The notes beneath the pieces are model-generated. The model was not told where the DNA came from, made no database searches, and saw only the letters and a list, made by a program, of their open reading frames with translations. The translations under genes and the position numbers were made by a program. From Vibrio cortegadensis (GTDB lineage: Bacteria > Pseudomonadota > Gammaproteobacteria > Enterobacterales > Vibrionaceae): a stretch of DNA of 64,000 nucleotides. The stretch is taken from contig NZ_AP025472.1 of NCBI RefSeq assembly GCF_024347395.1, positions 1,674,001 through 1,738,000 of the forward strand. The letters are read 5' to 3'. This document shows, piece by piece, positions 44,511-52,712 of this stretch; position 1 is the stretch's first letter; each line of letters starts with the position of its first letter.

Positions 44511-45251
44511 TTACAAACCCATTTCGTCCGTTAGTGCTTCTATCTGCCTTAAGTCCATTTTGTGAACTTCGATCATTTGATTTATCTGGCTTAAACGCGA
44601 GTTAACTTCATCTTGCTTATCGCATGAGTCCGATTTCGCATCCCAAGATGTTCCATCCAAATAAATATCGCACTCTTTCTTCAATACTTTAAGCTTCGGC
44701 TCTAACTGGCTCTTCTCCGTTTGCAGTGCTTCCAGTTCTTGCGAAACCTTCAGTTCACGACGAAAAAGATCACGCGAGCCTTCAAACATTGTGGCTTGCA
44801 TGTCCGCTTGACGATTCAGTTTCGAGTTTATCTTTTGAGACTCTTCAATCTTAGCTTTCTGTACAGCGAGTTGCGACTCTAACGCTAGATTGGCCTTCTC
44901 TAGTTCTGTCGATATCTGCTGAGCCTCAACGAGTTCTTGTTGGTGAACAACATCTTGCTCTTTTAACGCAGCCGCTATTTTTTCATCAACTTCAGAGTCG
45001 ACATTCGCAGATCGTTGCTCAACTTGAGTTACAAGTTGTGATTTATCGGCTTGTAATGCTTGGTATTGATTCTCTAACGTTTGATAACTCGCTTCCCATT
45101 TACTGGTCGTAACCGCTGAGCCAACAAGGCCACCTAGAGCAATACCAATGACGGCAGCGATGGCAATATAGATATGACTGCGTTTATCACGCTCTTCTAT
45201 AACAACAACTTCATCTTGTTCATCTAAATCAGTATTCTGATTCACTCGCAT
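44511..45251 (-). CDS. Membrane-anchored coiled-coil protein of unknown function
   Basis: A roughly 246-residue protein. A short acidic N terminus (DLDEQDEVVVIEE), one membrane helix with a glycine zipper (AIAAVIGIALGGLVGSAV, about residues 32-49), then a long charged coiled coil (about 55-245) rich in Gln/Glu/Lys. Two Cys near the end (KKECDIYLDG and SDSCDKQ) could form a disulfide if periplasmic. A TTG at 45302 is also in frame and would overlap the small upstream gene; the ATG at 45251 has GGAG at a short spacing. No enzyme domain is seen; it may be an envelope scaffold. Confidence 0.7.
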   Translation of the reverse strand: MRVNQNTDLDEQDEVVVIEERDKRSHIYIAIAAVIGIALGGLVGSAVTTSKWEASYQTLENQYQALQADKSQLVTQVEQRSANVDSEVDEKIAAALKEQDVVHQQELVEAQQISTELEKANLALESQLAVQKAKIEESQKINSKLNRQADMQATMFEGSRDLFRRELKVSQELEALQTEKSQLEPKLKVLKKECDIYLDGTSWDAKSDSCDKQDEVNSRLSQINQMIEVHKMDLRQIEALTDEMGL

Positions 45252-45276
45252 ATACTCCGTAAGTAACGCGCTCGTT

Positions 45277-45435
45277 CTATCGAGCCAATTCTGAAACCAC
45301 AAGCGATGCGGTATAAACTAAAAATCCAACAATAACACTCAATACCACTCCTTTCTGAAGCTTTTCATTGGTGCGATAACGAAAAAGTAAAAACGCCAAA
45401 GCAATCAGAAATACGATAGCAATTAATCGAGTCAT
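45277..45435 (-). CDS. Small membrane protein (52 residues)
   Basis: A short frame starting MTRLIAIVFLIALAFLLF with two hydrophobic segments (about residues 3-18 and 30-47) joined by a basic loop RYRTNEKLQKG. A very strong ribosome site, GGAGGGG, lies just before the ATG. It ends 25 bases before the coiled-coil gene and is probably cotranscribed with it. I do not recognise the family. Hydrophobic pattern and ribosome site make it likely real. Confidence 0.65.
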   Translation of the reverse strand: MTRLIAIVFLIALAFLLFRYRTNEKLQKGVVLSVIVGFLVYTASLVVSELAR

Positions 45436-45988
45436 AACCCCTCCTTAGTCTCTCTATTCTAACTCATTTTGTAAGAAGAAAACGTCAGAGAAAAGTAGTT
45501 TCAACGATTACTTGTTTAACTTTTGCGCAAACAGTTTTTTTGCTGCTGACATCACACTTTTATTCAGTTAGGATTCGCATACAGATTATCTATAAATTAT
45601 AGGTAATTGTTCCGATGAAGACTGCAGGAGAGTGGTTTTTAACCAAACATTAACATTTGGTTAGATAAACCCGCCGAAGAAGTAAATCTTTCAGGCGCTT
45701 TATGCTGGAGAAATCCAGAAAAGTGAGGACTGTCGTTGGAGGAACCTCTGGAGAGAACCGTTAGATCGGTCGCCGAAGGAGCAAGCTTTATCATCTTATT
45801 CGATGATTTAGTGAAACTCTCAGGCAAAAGGACAGAGGAGTGGAAAGCTACAACCTTAATATTAACTTTGCTTTATGTATAAGTATCACTATTAAGTAGT
45901 GGCTGATGGTTCTATCTGTCAGATCACTGCCCTTTCCCTCTTCTCCTTAAATCGTGCACCACGCACTTTTGTTTTATTAAGGGGAACC
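45436..45988. other. 550-base intergenic region with glycine riboswitch
   Basis: It contains no gene. The first about 175 bases hold the divergent promoters for the 52-residue gene and the riboswitch transcript (an AT-rich CTATAAATTATAG lies near 45590-45602). The tandem riboswitch follows. The last about 145 bases lead to the AAGGGG ribosome site of the symporter and include a weak stem-loop near 45897-45928. Confidence 0.7.
45613..45842 (+). ncRNA. Tandem glycine riboswitch
   Basis: Two consecutive aptamers show the conserved glycine-riboswitch elements. Aptamer 1 (about 45613-45736) has GGAGAG, GCCGAAG (45673-45679) and CAGG; aptamer 2 (about 45739-45842) has GGAGAG, GCCGAAG (45772-45778), CAGG and AAAAGGACAGAGGAG. 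A short linker joins them. It lies about 145 bases upstream of an AGCS amino-acid symporter, a known placement in Vibrio. Edges are approximate. Confidence 0.92.
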
Positions 45989-47359
45989 ATGAATAACTTA
46001 CAATCTTTACTGCAGACCATCGATAACTTCGTTTGGGGTCCACCACTTCTTATTTTACTTGTTGGTACAGGTGTCTACTTTACCTTTCGTTTAGGTTTAC
46101 TACAGTTTCGCCATCTCCCAACCGCGCTAAAAATGGTTTTTAGCAAAGACAAATCAGGCCAAGGTGATGTAACGAGTTTCGCTGCACTTTGTACTGCTCT
46201 TTCTGCCACTATTGGTACGGGTAACATTGTTGGTGTTGCTACCGCGATTAAAGTTGGTGGGCCGGGTGCGCTATTTTGGATGTGGCTTGCTGCTGTATTC
46301 GGAATGGCGACAAAATACGCCGAATGCTTACTCGCTGTGAAATACCGCAAAATCGATGACAAAGGCCAAATGGTCGGCGGCCCAATGTATTACCTTCAAT
46401 ACGGTGTTGGCTCTAAAGCGTTGGCGATTATGTTTGCTGTATTTGCGCTTGGGGTTGCTTGTTTTGGTATCGGTACTTTCCCACAAGTGAACGCGATTTT
46501 AGATGCCACTGAGATATCGTTTGGGCTTTCACGCGAAATTTCAGCTGTCACACTGACTGTATTGGTTGCCTGCGTCACTCTAGGTGGCATTAAGTCTATC
46601 GCGAATGTTGCGGGTAAAGTCGTTCCAACTATGGCGCTATTTTATATCGTTGCCTGTTTAAGCGTAATCATTACCAATTACCAACAGTTAGGAAGCGCCA
46701 TTGAGTTGGTGATCACCTCTGCTTTCAGCTCTACTGCGGCAACAGGCGGTTTCTTAGGTGCAAGTATCATGCTCGCAATTCAATCAGGTATTGCACGCGG
46801 CGTATTCTCCAATGAATCTGGTTTAGGTAGCGCCCCTATGGCGGCGGCGGCAGCGAAAACAGATTCATGTGTGAAACAAGGTCTGATCTCGATGACTGGC
46901 ACCTTCTTCGATACGATCATCATCTGTACCATGACAGGGTTAGCGTTAATTCTAACAGGCGCGTGGCAAACAGATTTAGCGGGTGCCGCGATGACAACTC
47001 ACGCTTTTGCGGTCGGTCTAAACGCTGACACTTTAGGTCCAATGCTCGTCTCTATTGGCTTAATCTTCTTCGCGTTTACGACCATTCTCGGTTGGAACTA
47101 TTACGGTGAGCGTTGCGTGGTTTTCCTCTTCGGAACTAAGGCCATACTTCCATATAAATTCATTTTTGTCGTACTTGTTGCTTCTGGTGCATTCATGAAG
47201 CTCGACATGATATGGATAATTGCTGATATTGTGAATGGACTCATGGCGATTCCTAACCTTATTGGCTTAATCACATTGCGCCAAGTTGTGATTGAAGAAA
47301 CTAAGCAATTTTTTACCTCTTCGAACCAATCAGAGAGTTTGGATACAGTAAAAATATAA
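45989..47359 (+). CDS. Sodium:alanine/glycine symporter (AGCS family)
   Basis: A 456-residue membrane transporter with about 10-11 helices. The signatures SATIGTGNIVGVATAIKVGGPG (split here as SATIGTGNIVGVATA and IKVGGPG, about residues 73-94) and GVFSNESGLGSAPMAAAAAK (about 270-289) are AGCS hallmarks. The frame opens at 45899, but the ATG at 45989 has AAGGGG six bases upstream and fits the family start. The tandem glycine riboswitch upstream implies glycine (and perhaps alanine) as substrate, with ligand-dependent expression. A strong terminator follows. Confidence 0.95.
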   Translation: MNNLQSLLQTIDNFVWGPPLLILLVGTGVYFTFRLGLLQFRHLPTALKMVFSKDKSGQGDVTSFAALCTALSATIGTGNIVGVATAIKVGGPGALFWMWLAAVFGMATKYAECLLAVKYRKIDDKGQMVGGPMYYLQYGVGSKALAIMFAVFALGVACFGIGTFPQVNAILDATEISFGLSREISAVTLTVLVACVTLGGIKSIANVAGKVVPTMALFYIVACLSVIITNYQQLGSAIELVITSAFSSTAATGGFLGASIMLAIQSGIARGVFSNESGLGSAPMAAAAAKTDSCVKQGLISMTGTFFDTIIICTMTGLALILTGAWQTDLAGAAMTTHAFAVGLNADTLGPMLVSIGLIFFAFTTILGWNYYGERCVVFLFGTKAILPYKFIFVVLVASGAFMKLDMIWIIADIVNGLMAIPNLIGLITLRQVVIEETKQFFTSSNQSESLDTVKI

Positions 47360-47374
47360 AACGGTTAAACCAAC

Positions 47375-47405
47375 AAAAAGCCCGCGACAACTTCGCGGGC
47401 TTTTT
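47375..47405 (+). terminator. Terminator after the glycine/alanine symporter gene
   Basis: Twelve-base stem AAAAAGCCCGCG / CGCGGGCTTTTT (47375-47386 with 47394-47405) and a seven-base loop, ending in a T tract. Its A/T arms allow termination in both directions, serving also the convergent gene at 47435. Confidence 0.92.
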
Positions 47406-47434
47406 ACTATTTAATTGATGGTAAGGTTGCTGAT

Positions 47435-48013
47435 TTAATCGCGTAACCAATCATGTTCCACGCTTTCACCACTCTTTCTAAAAAAACTTGAGTGCTGTTG
47501 TTTAAATTGATCTAGCTTCAGCTCATCAACAGGCCAAAATGCAAAGTCTTCTTCAAGGTGAATCGAGTCTAGAGCCAACGACAATGTTTCAAGCTTCGTA
47601 TCAACATATCGGTATATAAAACTTTGCCCATTCGTTTCGCAAACCATAGCGGTATTTTCTTTATGTTCACCATTAATGAGCAAGTTTAGATTCTTATATT
47701 CGCCAACTTTGCAGTCATTTTGATAAACGATATCAAGCTCTAATTTATTATCTAATGTTGTCATAACAAAAACGGAGATCGACTTTTCAATGTAAACCCG
47801 TCGCAGTAACAGTTGCCGTGTATCTTGAGTTCTCGTTTGCTGTATACCATTGGACAATGGTTCAAAATAAGCCCAGTGCCAATCCCAGTCCATGTTTCGA
47901 CTTAAATAATTTATCTGAGGCACAGTGTTTATCCCTACTAGCCCAATAATCAAAAGCAATATGACCACTCCCGCAATCAGTAACTTAAACATATAATGGG
48001 TTGATAAAAACAT
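47435..48013 (-). CDS. Hypothetical membrane-anchored protein (192 residues)
   Basis: I do not recognise this protein. One strong N-terminal helix (about residues 9-28) is followed by a soluble, probably periplasmic region. It contains an aromatic cluster (DWDWHWAYFEP, about 42-52) and two Cys (NDCKVG and MVCETN) that could pair. The start overlaps the stop of the upstream LysE-type gene by one base, so the two are translationally coupled, which suggests a shared role. A bidirectional terminator lies beyond the stop. Confidence 0.7.
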   Translation of the reverse strand: MFLSTHYMFKLLIAGVVILLLIIGLVGINTVPQINYLSRNMDWDWHWAYFEPLSNGIQQTRTQDTRQLLLRRVYIEKSISVFVMTTLDNKLELDIVYQNDCKVGEYKNLNLLINGEHKENTAMVCETNGQSFIYRYVDTKLETLSLALDSIHLEEDFAFWPVDELKLDQFKQQHSSFFRKSGESVEHDWLRD

Positions 48014-48648
48014 TACACTCTTTCTTCTATTAATAATTTAAGCCCAAGCGCGACAAGCACAACTCCGGTTGTACCTTCCATCCATTTCATGAACTTGGCA
48101 TCTTTCAATAATGTTTTGGCTCTTGTTAATGCCCCAGCTAAACCGCACTGCCATATCATCGCTATCATGAAATGAATACCCGCCATAAACATCGATTGCA
48201 GTAAAGGGGAGCCTTGCGGATCAATAAACTGAGGCAAAAAAGCCAAATAAAACACCGCGGTTTTTGGGTTAAGCACATTCGATAAAAAACCTTCTCTTAA
48301 TGAACGACTTACCACCAGAGTATGGTCTGTTCCATTTTGAATATTCATACCATTGGGCTGAGAAAATGTTGCGCGTAAACTGTTAATACCAAGCCAAATC
48401 AAATAAGCAGCACCGACCATTTTAATCACATTAAATAAATCCGCAGACTGGGCCAGGATGGCTGAAATACCGATAGCAGAAAAGAGCGCATGAATAAACA
48501 AACCGCTACAAATACCCAAGCTAGTGGCACACCCATCGGTTAAGCCCCCTCTGGAAGTGTTACGAATCACCAGTGCCGTATCTAAGCCTGGAGTTAATGT
48601 CAGAATTGTAATCGCAATCAAAAAAGCTTCAAAATTCAAAATATACAT
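48013..48648 (-). CDS. LysE/RhtB-family exporter
   Basis: A 211-residue membrane protein with about six helices. The family's LTPGLDTALVIRNTSRGG (about residues 17-34) and NPKTAVFYLAFLPQFI (about 127-142) are clear. It exports an amino acid or similar metabolite; the substrate is unknown. It is followed by a coupled gene for a membrane-anchored hypothetical protein. No adjacent regulator gene is seen. It is only distantly like the other LysE-family gene at about 16.5 kb. Confidence 0.9.
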   Translation of the reverse strand: MYILNFEAFLIAITILTLTPGLDTALVIRNTSRGGLTDGCATSLGICSGLFIHALFSAIGISAILAQSADLFNVIKMVGAAYLIWLGINSLRATFSQPNGMNIQNGTDHTLVVSRSLREGFLSNVLNPKTAVFYLAFLPQFIDPQGSPLLQSMFMAGIHFMIAMIWQCGLAGALTRAKTLLKDAKFMKWMEGTTGVVLVALGLKLLIEERV

Positions 48649-48863
48649 TGCCTATCCCTGTTTCTTTCACTCTTATTCACGCCTTGCTCTTCGAAGGCTC
48701 AGCCTCTATCCCTAGATAGTTAAGCCAACTTATCTTTCAGACAGGCAAAAAGCGAGAAAATAATTATGAAATCGATTAAATAGATAGTCAAAACCATGAC
48801 TTGCTACTTGGAGTGATTGTTAACGATTGGTAAACTAACTTTTTCCCTAATTGAGTAGAACCA

Positions 48864-50336
48864 ATGAGCGCCTTCAAAAAACTGGTCGACCATTCAAAGA
48901 AAATTTCACACTTCCAACATCTTTCCGCTATCTGTAGTTGGGACCAAGCTTCCATGATGCCTTCTGGTGGTAACGATGCTCGAAGCGAAGCGATGGCTGA
49001 ATTATCTGTACACATTCACGGCTTAATGACTCAACCTCAGTTAGGCGATTGGTTCAATGATGCAGAGAATGAAGAGTTATCTACTCAAGAGAAAGCCAGC
49101 CTTCGTGAACTTAAACGTCAATGGCAGCGTACCACTATTCTTCCTGATTCTTTGGTCCAAGCACAATCACTGGCGGGTTCAAAATGCGAACATGCTTGGC
49201 GAACCCAACGTGGCAATAATGATTGGGTTGGCTTTGAAAAAAATTGGAAAGAAGTCGTCGCGCTATCAAAAGAAGAAGCCCAACTTCGATCTGATGCTAC
49301 TGGTTTAACGCCTTACGATGCCATGCTTGACCTGTATGAACCAGATACAAACTCTGCCTCTCTAGATTTGATTTTTAACGATGTAAAAACTTGGCTACCA
49401 TCGATGATCGATCAAGTGATCGATAAGCAAGCCAGTGAAAGTGTTATTGTTCCAAATGGCACTTACTCGACAGACAAACAAAAAGCTCTTGGCCTTCAAG
49501 TTATGAAGTTGCTTCAGTTCGATTTCAATCACGGCCGTCTCGATGAAAGTGTTCACCCATTTTGCGGTGGTGTTCAGTCTGACGTCCGTATTACCACTCG
49601 CTATGATGAGAATGAATTTGTTCAATCATTAATGGGCATTGTGCATGAAACTGGACACGCTCGTTATGAACAAGGGCTACCAACTTCTTTAGCAGGACTG
49701 CCTTCAGGTGAAGCTCGTTCAATGGGCATTCATGAATCTCAATCACTATTTTTTGAGATGCAAGTTGGTCGTAATGATGCATTCATCGGCCACCTTTCTC
49801 GTCTTGCGAGAGAACAATTTTCAGGGGCTGAATTCGAACAACAGAACTTCCAGAAAATATACACACGTGTGAAGAAAGATTTCATTCGCGTTGATGCCGA
49901 TGAGCTGACCTACCCTGCGCATGTTATTTTACGATATGAAATTGAACGTGATCTAATGAATGGCAATATTTCACATACAGATGTACCGGAATTGTGGAAC
50001 CAAAAAATGCAGGATTACCTTGGTTTATCTACTCAGAACAACTTCAAAAATGGTTGTATGCAAGATATCCACTGGACAGATGGAAGTTTTGGTTACTTCC
50101 CGAGCTATACTCTCGGTGCAATGTATGCGGCTCAGTTCATGGCAGCGATGAAGAAGACAGTAGATGTGGAAACCGTGATCGCTTCAGGTGATTTATCTCC
50201 AATCTTCAACTGGCTGGAAGCAAACATTTGGAGCAAAGCTAGTCTATTTTCAACCGATGAATTGGTTAGACAGGCAACGGGTGATGTTTTGAATGCAACA
50301 CACTTCCAAAATCATTTGAGAAGTCGCTACCTTTAA
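48864..50336 (+). CDS. Metallocarboxypeptidase of family M32
   Basis: A 490-residue zinc carboxypeptidase related to thermostable carboxypeptidase Taq. The zinc motif HETGH lies in MGIVHETGHARYEQG (about residues 257-271), with the third ligand Glu in MGIHESQSLFFE (about 290-301). The start SAFKKLVDHSKKISHF and the DQASMMPSGG segment are typical. No signal peptide, so it acts in the cytoplasm and trims C-terminal residues from peptides. It is a single-gene unit with a weak hairpin after the stop. Confidence 0.94.
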   Translation: MSAFKKLVDHSKKISHFQHLSAICSWDQASMMPSGGNDARSEAMAELSVHIHGLMTQPQLGDWFNDAENEELSTQEKASLRELKRQWQRTTILPDSLVQAQSLAGSKCEHAWRTQRGNNDWVGFEKNWKEVVALSKEEAQLRSDATGLTPYDAMLDLYEPDTNSASLDLIFNDVKTWLPSMIDQVIDKQASESVIVPNGTYSTDKQKALGLQVMKLLQFDFNHGRLDESVHPFCGGVQSDVRITTRYDENEFVQSLMGIVHETGHARYEQGLPTSLAGLPSGEARSMGIHESQSLFFEMQVGRNDAFIGHLSRLAREQFSGAEFEQQNFQKIYTRVKKDFIRVDADELTYPAHVILRYEIERDLMNGNISHTDVPELWNQKMQDYLGLSTQNNFKNGCMQDIHWTDGSFGYFPSYTLGAMYAAQFMAAMKKTVDVETVIASGDLSPIFNWLEANIWSKASLFSTDELVRQATGDVLNATHFQNHLRSRYL

Positions 50337-50350
50337 TATTATGAAACCCC

Positions 50351-50376
50351 AGGCTGAACATATAATCGTTCAGCCT
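50351..50376. terminator. Hairpin after the M32 peptidase gene
   Basis: Nine-base stem AGGCTGAAC / GTTCAGCCT (50351-50359 with 50368-50376) and an eight-base loop. No T tract follows on the plus strand, so termination is uncertain. It lies between two convergent genes. Confidence 0.5.
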
Positions 50377-50404
50377 ATCGCTGGATTAAATTGCAGATTG
50401 CTGT

Positions 50405-50614
50405 TTAGCGATACACTATCTCTTGCTCAATATAATCTGATTCACTAAACCATAGAACAACACCAACATAATTACTGGACGATAACGTTGAATCTATTTG
50501 AGCAGCAATTCGCGCAGTCATCTTTATCCATCCATCATCATTATCTAACTCTTTAACTAAGTCTCCGACTAATTCTAGTGCTGCGTTATCTAACTTTAAA
50601 CTCATGTAGTGCAT
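50405..50614 (-). CDS. Small hypothetical protein
   Basis: I do not recognise this protein of about 69 residues (82 if the in-frame TTG at 50653 is the start). It is acidic and soluble, with a likely helix (LDNAALELVGDLVKELDNDD) and a possible beta strand (YVGVVLWFSESDYIEQEIVY). No membrane segment. The ATG at 50614 has AAGG about 13 bases upstream, and the TTG has no clear ribosome site, so the start is uncertain. It follows another small gene on the same strand and the pair may be an operon. Confidence 0.5.
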   Translation of the reverse strand: MHYMSLKLDNAALELVGDLVKELDNDDGWIKMTARIAAQIDSTLSSSNYVGVVLWFSESDYIEQEIVYR

Positions 50615-50679
50615 TTTTAACCCACGCCTTTTCTGTCTGTTTTCTTTCGTCAATGCTAGTAGATCTCTAGCTGACTGAT

Positions 50680-50931
50680 CTAATGTAGATCCCTTGCAAT
50701 ACGAATTAGGTCTTGCTGTGAGTAATCTTCAGCGCTCTTTCCCTCTTTAATCAAATTAATGATCGTATAGTGAGATAGATCGCCAAACTCTTTTGCTAAA
50801 TAGAGCATAAATGCCTGTTCGTTTGGCCACTTGCCACGAACGATGTACCCTTCTTCTTCATCGAAATCCGCCGTCTCGAAAAAAGAAAAGTCGGTCATCC
50901 CAATATTATGGCAATACAGAACTAAATACAT
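50680..50931 (-). CDS. Small hypothetical protein (83 residues)
   Basis: I do not recognise this protein. It is acidic, soluble and aromatic-rich, with DFSFFETADFDEEEGYIVRG in the first half and a helical second half (FMLYLAKEFGDLSHYTIINL, then SQQDLIRIARDLH). AAGG lies six to seven bases before the ATG. A second unrecognised small gene follows on the same strand. The pattern of a compact acidic pair might suggest an inhibitor or regulatory protein, but nothing proves it. Confidence 0.6.
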   Translation of the reverse strand: MYLVLYCHNIGMTDFSFFETADFDEEEGYIVRGKWPNEQAFMLYLAKEFGDLSHYTIINLIKEGKSAEDYSQQDLIRIARDLH

Positions 50932-51163
50932 AGAAAGCCTTCGGTTTAAAAATATTCCCAGCTATTTAAATCGATTGATCTGCTGAGTGCAAGTGACAAA
51001 TACATTTACTGTTTAAACCTTTAGTGTCTTTAACACGCACGAAATCCCGTTACCTAGGTCTCTATTTACAATACTTCATCTTGTCTTTACCAATACACTT
51101 ATTTAATGTGGGTGCATATGTAAACATTCATAATTAATATAATCGATGGGAGTATCGTTAAAT

Positions 51164-52102
51164 ATGATAAACACACAAGAATGCTCCGATAGGTTACTAA
51201 AAGATAAATTATTACGAGCAAATAATAAGTTTTTGACTATGTTCCAACTTTCACCTGTTGGAATGGCAATTGTTGATGCCACAACGGGTGATTTTCTTGA
51301 AGTCAACGACTCAGTGTTGAACTCAGCAGGTTATACCAAAGATGAGTTTATCCAGCTCAGTTATTGGGACATCACGCCTAAGGAATATGAGAAACAAGAG
51401 CTTCAACAGATTGAAGATCTTAAACGAACCGGACGCTTTGGCCCCAACCAAAAAGAGTATATTCGTAAAGATGGCACCAGGTATCCAATCACCATCAGTG
51501 GTGTTGCATTAACGGATATTGACGGCAAAGAAATCGTTCTCGGCATTATCGAAGATATCAGTGAACGAAAAGCCCATGAGAGAAAATTAGAACATGACGC
51601 TTTATATGATCCGCTAACCAACCTCCCCAATCGCCGCCTGTTATTTAACAATCTTCACCAGTCATTGGCACATTGCAAGCGAGAGCAAAAAAAGTTAGCG
51701 CTACTTTTACTTGATATCGATAATTTTAAACCTGTGAATGATTCACTTGGGCACAAATCTGGAGATGAATTACTCATTAGTGTCTCTCAACGGCTACAAG
51801 GCTTAATTCAAAGAGAGACAGACACCGTTGCTCGCTTGGGAGGCGATGAATTTGTGATCATGCTCCCTCTCATTACCAATGATCACGATGCCACTTTATT
51901 TGCTAAAAAAGTTATGGATTGTTTTCTAGAACCAGTTTTAGTTGGGCAGGAATATATTGATATATCCGTAAGCATTGGAATTTCAATCTTCCCTGAACAT
52001 GGGGATGATGAACTTACCTTAATTGAAAATGCGGATAAAGCGATGTATCAAGTCAAGAATGAACATCGGAATAATTATAAAATATTTATGCCATTGAGAT
52101 AG
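51164..52102 (+). CDS. PAS-GGDEF diguanylate cyclase
   Basis: A roughly 312-residue soluble protein. A PAS domain (about residues 25-135, LSPVGMAIVDATTGDFLEVN onward with the PAC segment GIIEDISERKAHE) is followed by a GGDEF domain (about 145-310). The active site is RLGGDEFVIML and the inhibitory RxxD reads RETD, so both catalysis and product feedback look intact. No membrane segment, so the input is cytoplasmic. An ATG at 51146 is also in frame; I prefer 51164, which has GGGAG upstream at a rather long spacing. The stop codon lies inside a (GAGATA)4 repeat. Confidence 0.92.
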   Translation: MINTQECSDRLLKDKLLRANNKFLTMFQLSPVGMAIVDATTGDFLEVNDSVLNSAGYTKDEFIQLSYWDITPKEYEKQELQQIEDLKRTGRFGPNQKEYIRKDGTRYPITISGVALTDIDGKEIVLGIIEDISERKAHERKLEHDALYDPLTNLPNRRLLFNNLHQSLAHCKREQKKLALLLLDIDNFKPVNDSLGHKSGDELLISVSQRLQGLIQRETDTVARLGGDEFVIMLPLITNDHDATLFAKKVMDCFLEPVLVGQEYIDISVSIGISIFPEHGDDELTLIENADKAMYQVKNEHRNNYKIFMPLR

Positions 52103-52121
52103 AGATAGAGATAGAGATAGA
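52096..52121 (+). repeat. (GAGATA)4 tandem repeat across a stop codon
   Basis: Four perfect copies of GAGATA plus two bases. The TAG stop of the PAS-GGDEF gene lies in the first to second unit. Six-base slippage would keep the frame and leave the stop in place. Confidence 0.9.
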
Positions 52122-52164
52122 TTCAAGTGTAAAGTATTTTACTTTATCGATACCTGTTAAAAAT

Positions 52165-52200
52165 AAAAAGCCTGACGAATCGATATTAGTCAGGCTTTTT
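52165..52200. terminator. Bidirectional terminator between the PAS-GGDEF and DUF3010 genes
   Basis: Twelve-base stem AAAAAGCCTGAC / GTCAGGCTTTTT (52165-52176 with 52189-52200) and a 12-base loop. T tracts occur on both strands, and it lies between convergent genes. Confidence 0.88.
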
Positions 52201-52207
52201 GATTGAT

Positions 52208-52630
52208 TTAGCTCATTAGGCAAGCATAAGCAGTAGTAAAGGCTTGTTCTTGGAACTGTTTAAGCCCTGTCTCTTTAAACTTAAATGCTAATGGATTTCG
52301 TTTTAGGTTTTCTTTGATCTCATTAGGAGAGACAACGGTCACATCCAAGCCATCTACAAGTTGAATTGCTGCTTCTAATTTAAAACCAAAGCCACCACCT
52401 GCAAATTTACCCTTAGTTTGACGTTGACGGATTACGATCTTATCAACTTGGTAATCTTCCATCAGCTTTGCAAAAGAAAACTGGAAATCTTTCATCTGTT
52501 GAGTGTCATTCGCGTCACTAATTGACACTTTAGACGCGCGGCAATCAGGTATATTGAACACACCGTCAGACAACGAAAGAAGACAGATAACCGCATCGTT
52601 ACCTTTAATCTCAACACCACAAATTTTCAT
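52208..52630 (-). CDS. DUF3010 family protein
   Basis: A 140-residue soluble protein of the DUF3010 family, which is common in Vibrionaceae and related groups and has no assigned function. The N-terminal MKICGVEIKGNDAVICLLSL and the IVIRQRQTKGKFAGGGFGFK segment (about residues 66-85) are the conserved parts; the basic glycine-rich stretch could touch nucleic acid, but that is a guess. It stands alone between a bidirectional terminator and the GAF-GGDEF gene. Confidence 0.8.
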   Translation of the reverse strand: MKICGVEIKGNDAVICLLSLSDGVFNIPDCRASKVSISDANDTQQMKDFQFSFAKLMEDYQVDKIVIRQRQTKGKFAGGGFGFKLEAAIQLVDGLDVTVVSPNEIKENLKRNPLAFKFKETGLKQFQEQAFTTAYACLMS

Positions 52631-52712
52631 GTAAATACCTATTTATTATCTAGCTGCTTATTATAGTGCTTGTTGGACATCGAAGGCTAGCTTTAAGCTA
52701 CGGCTAATCCAC

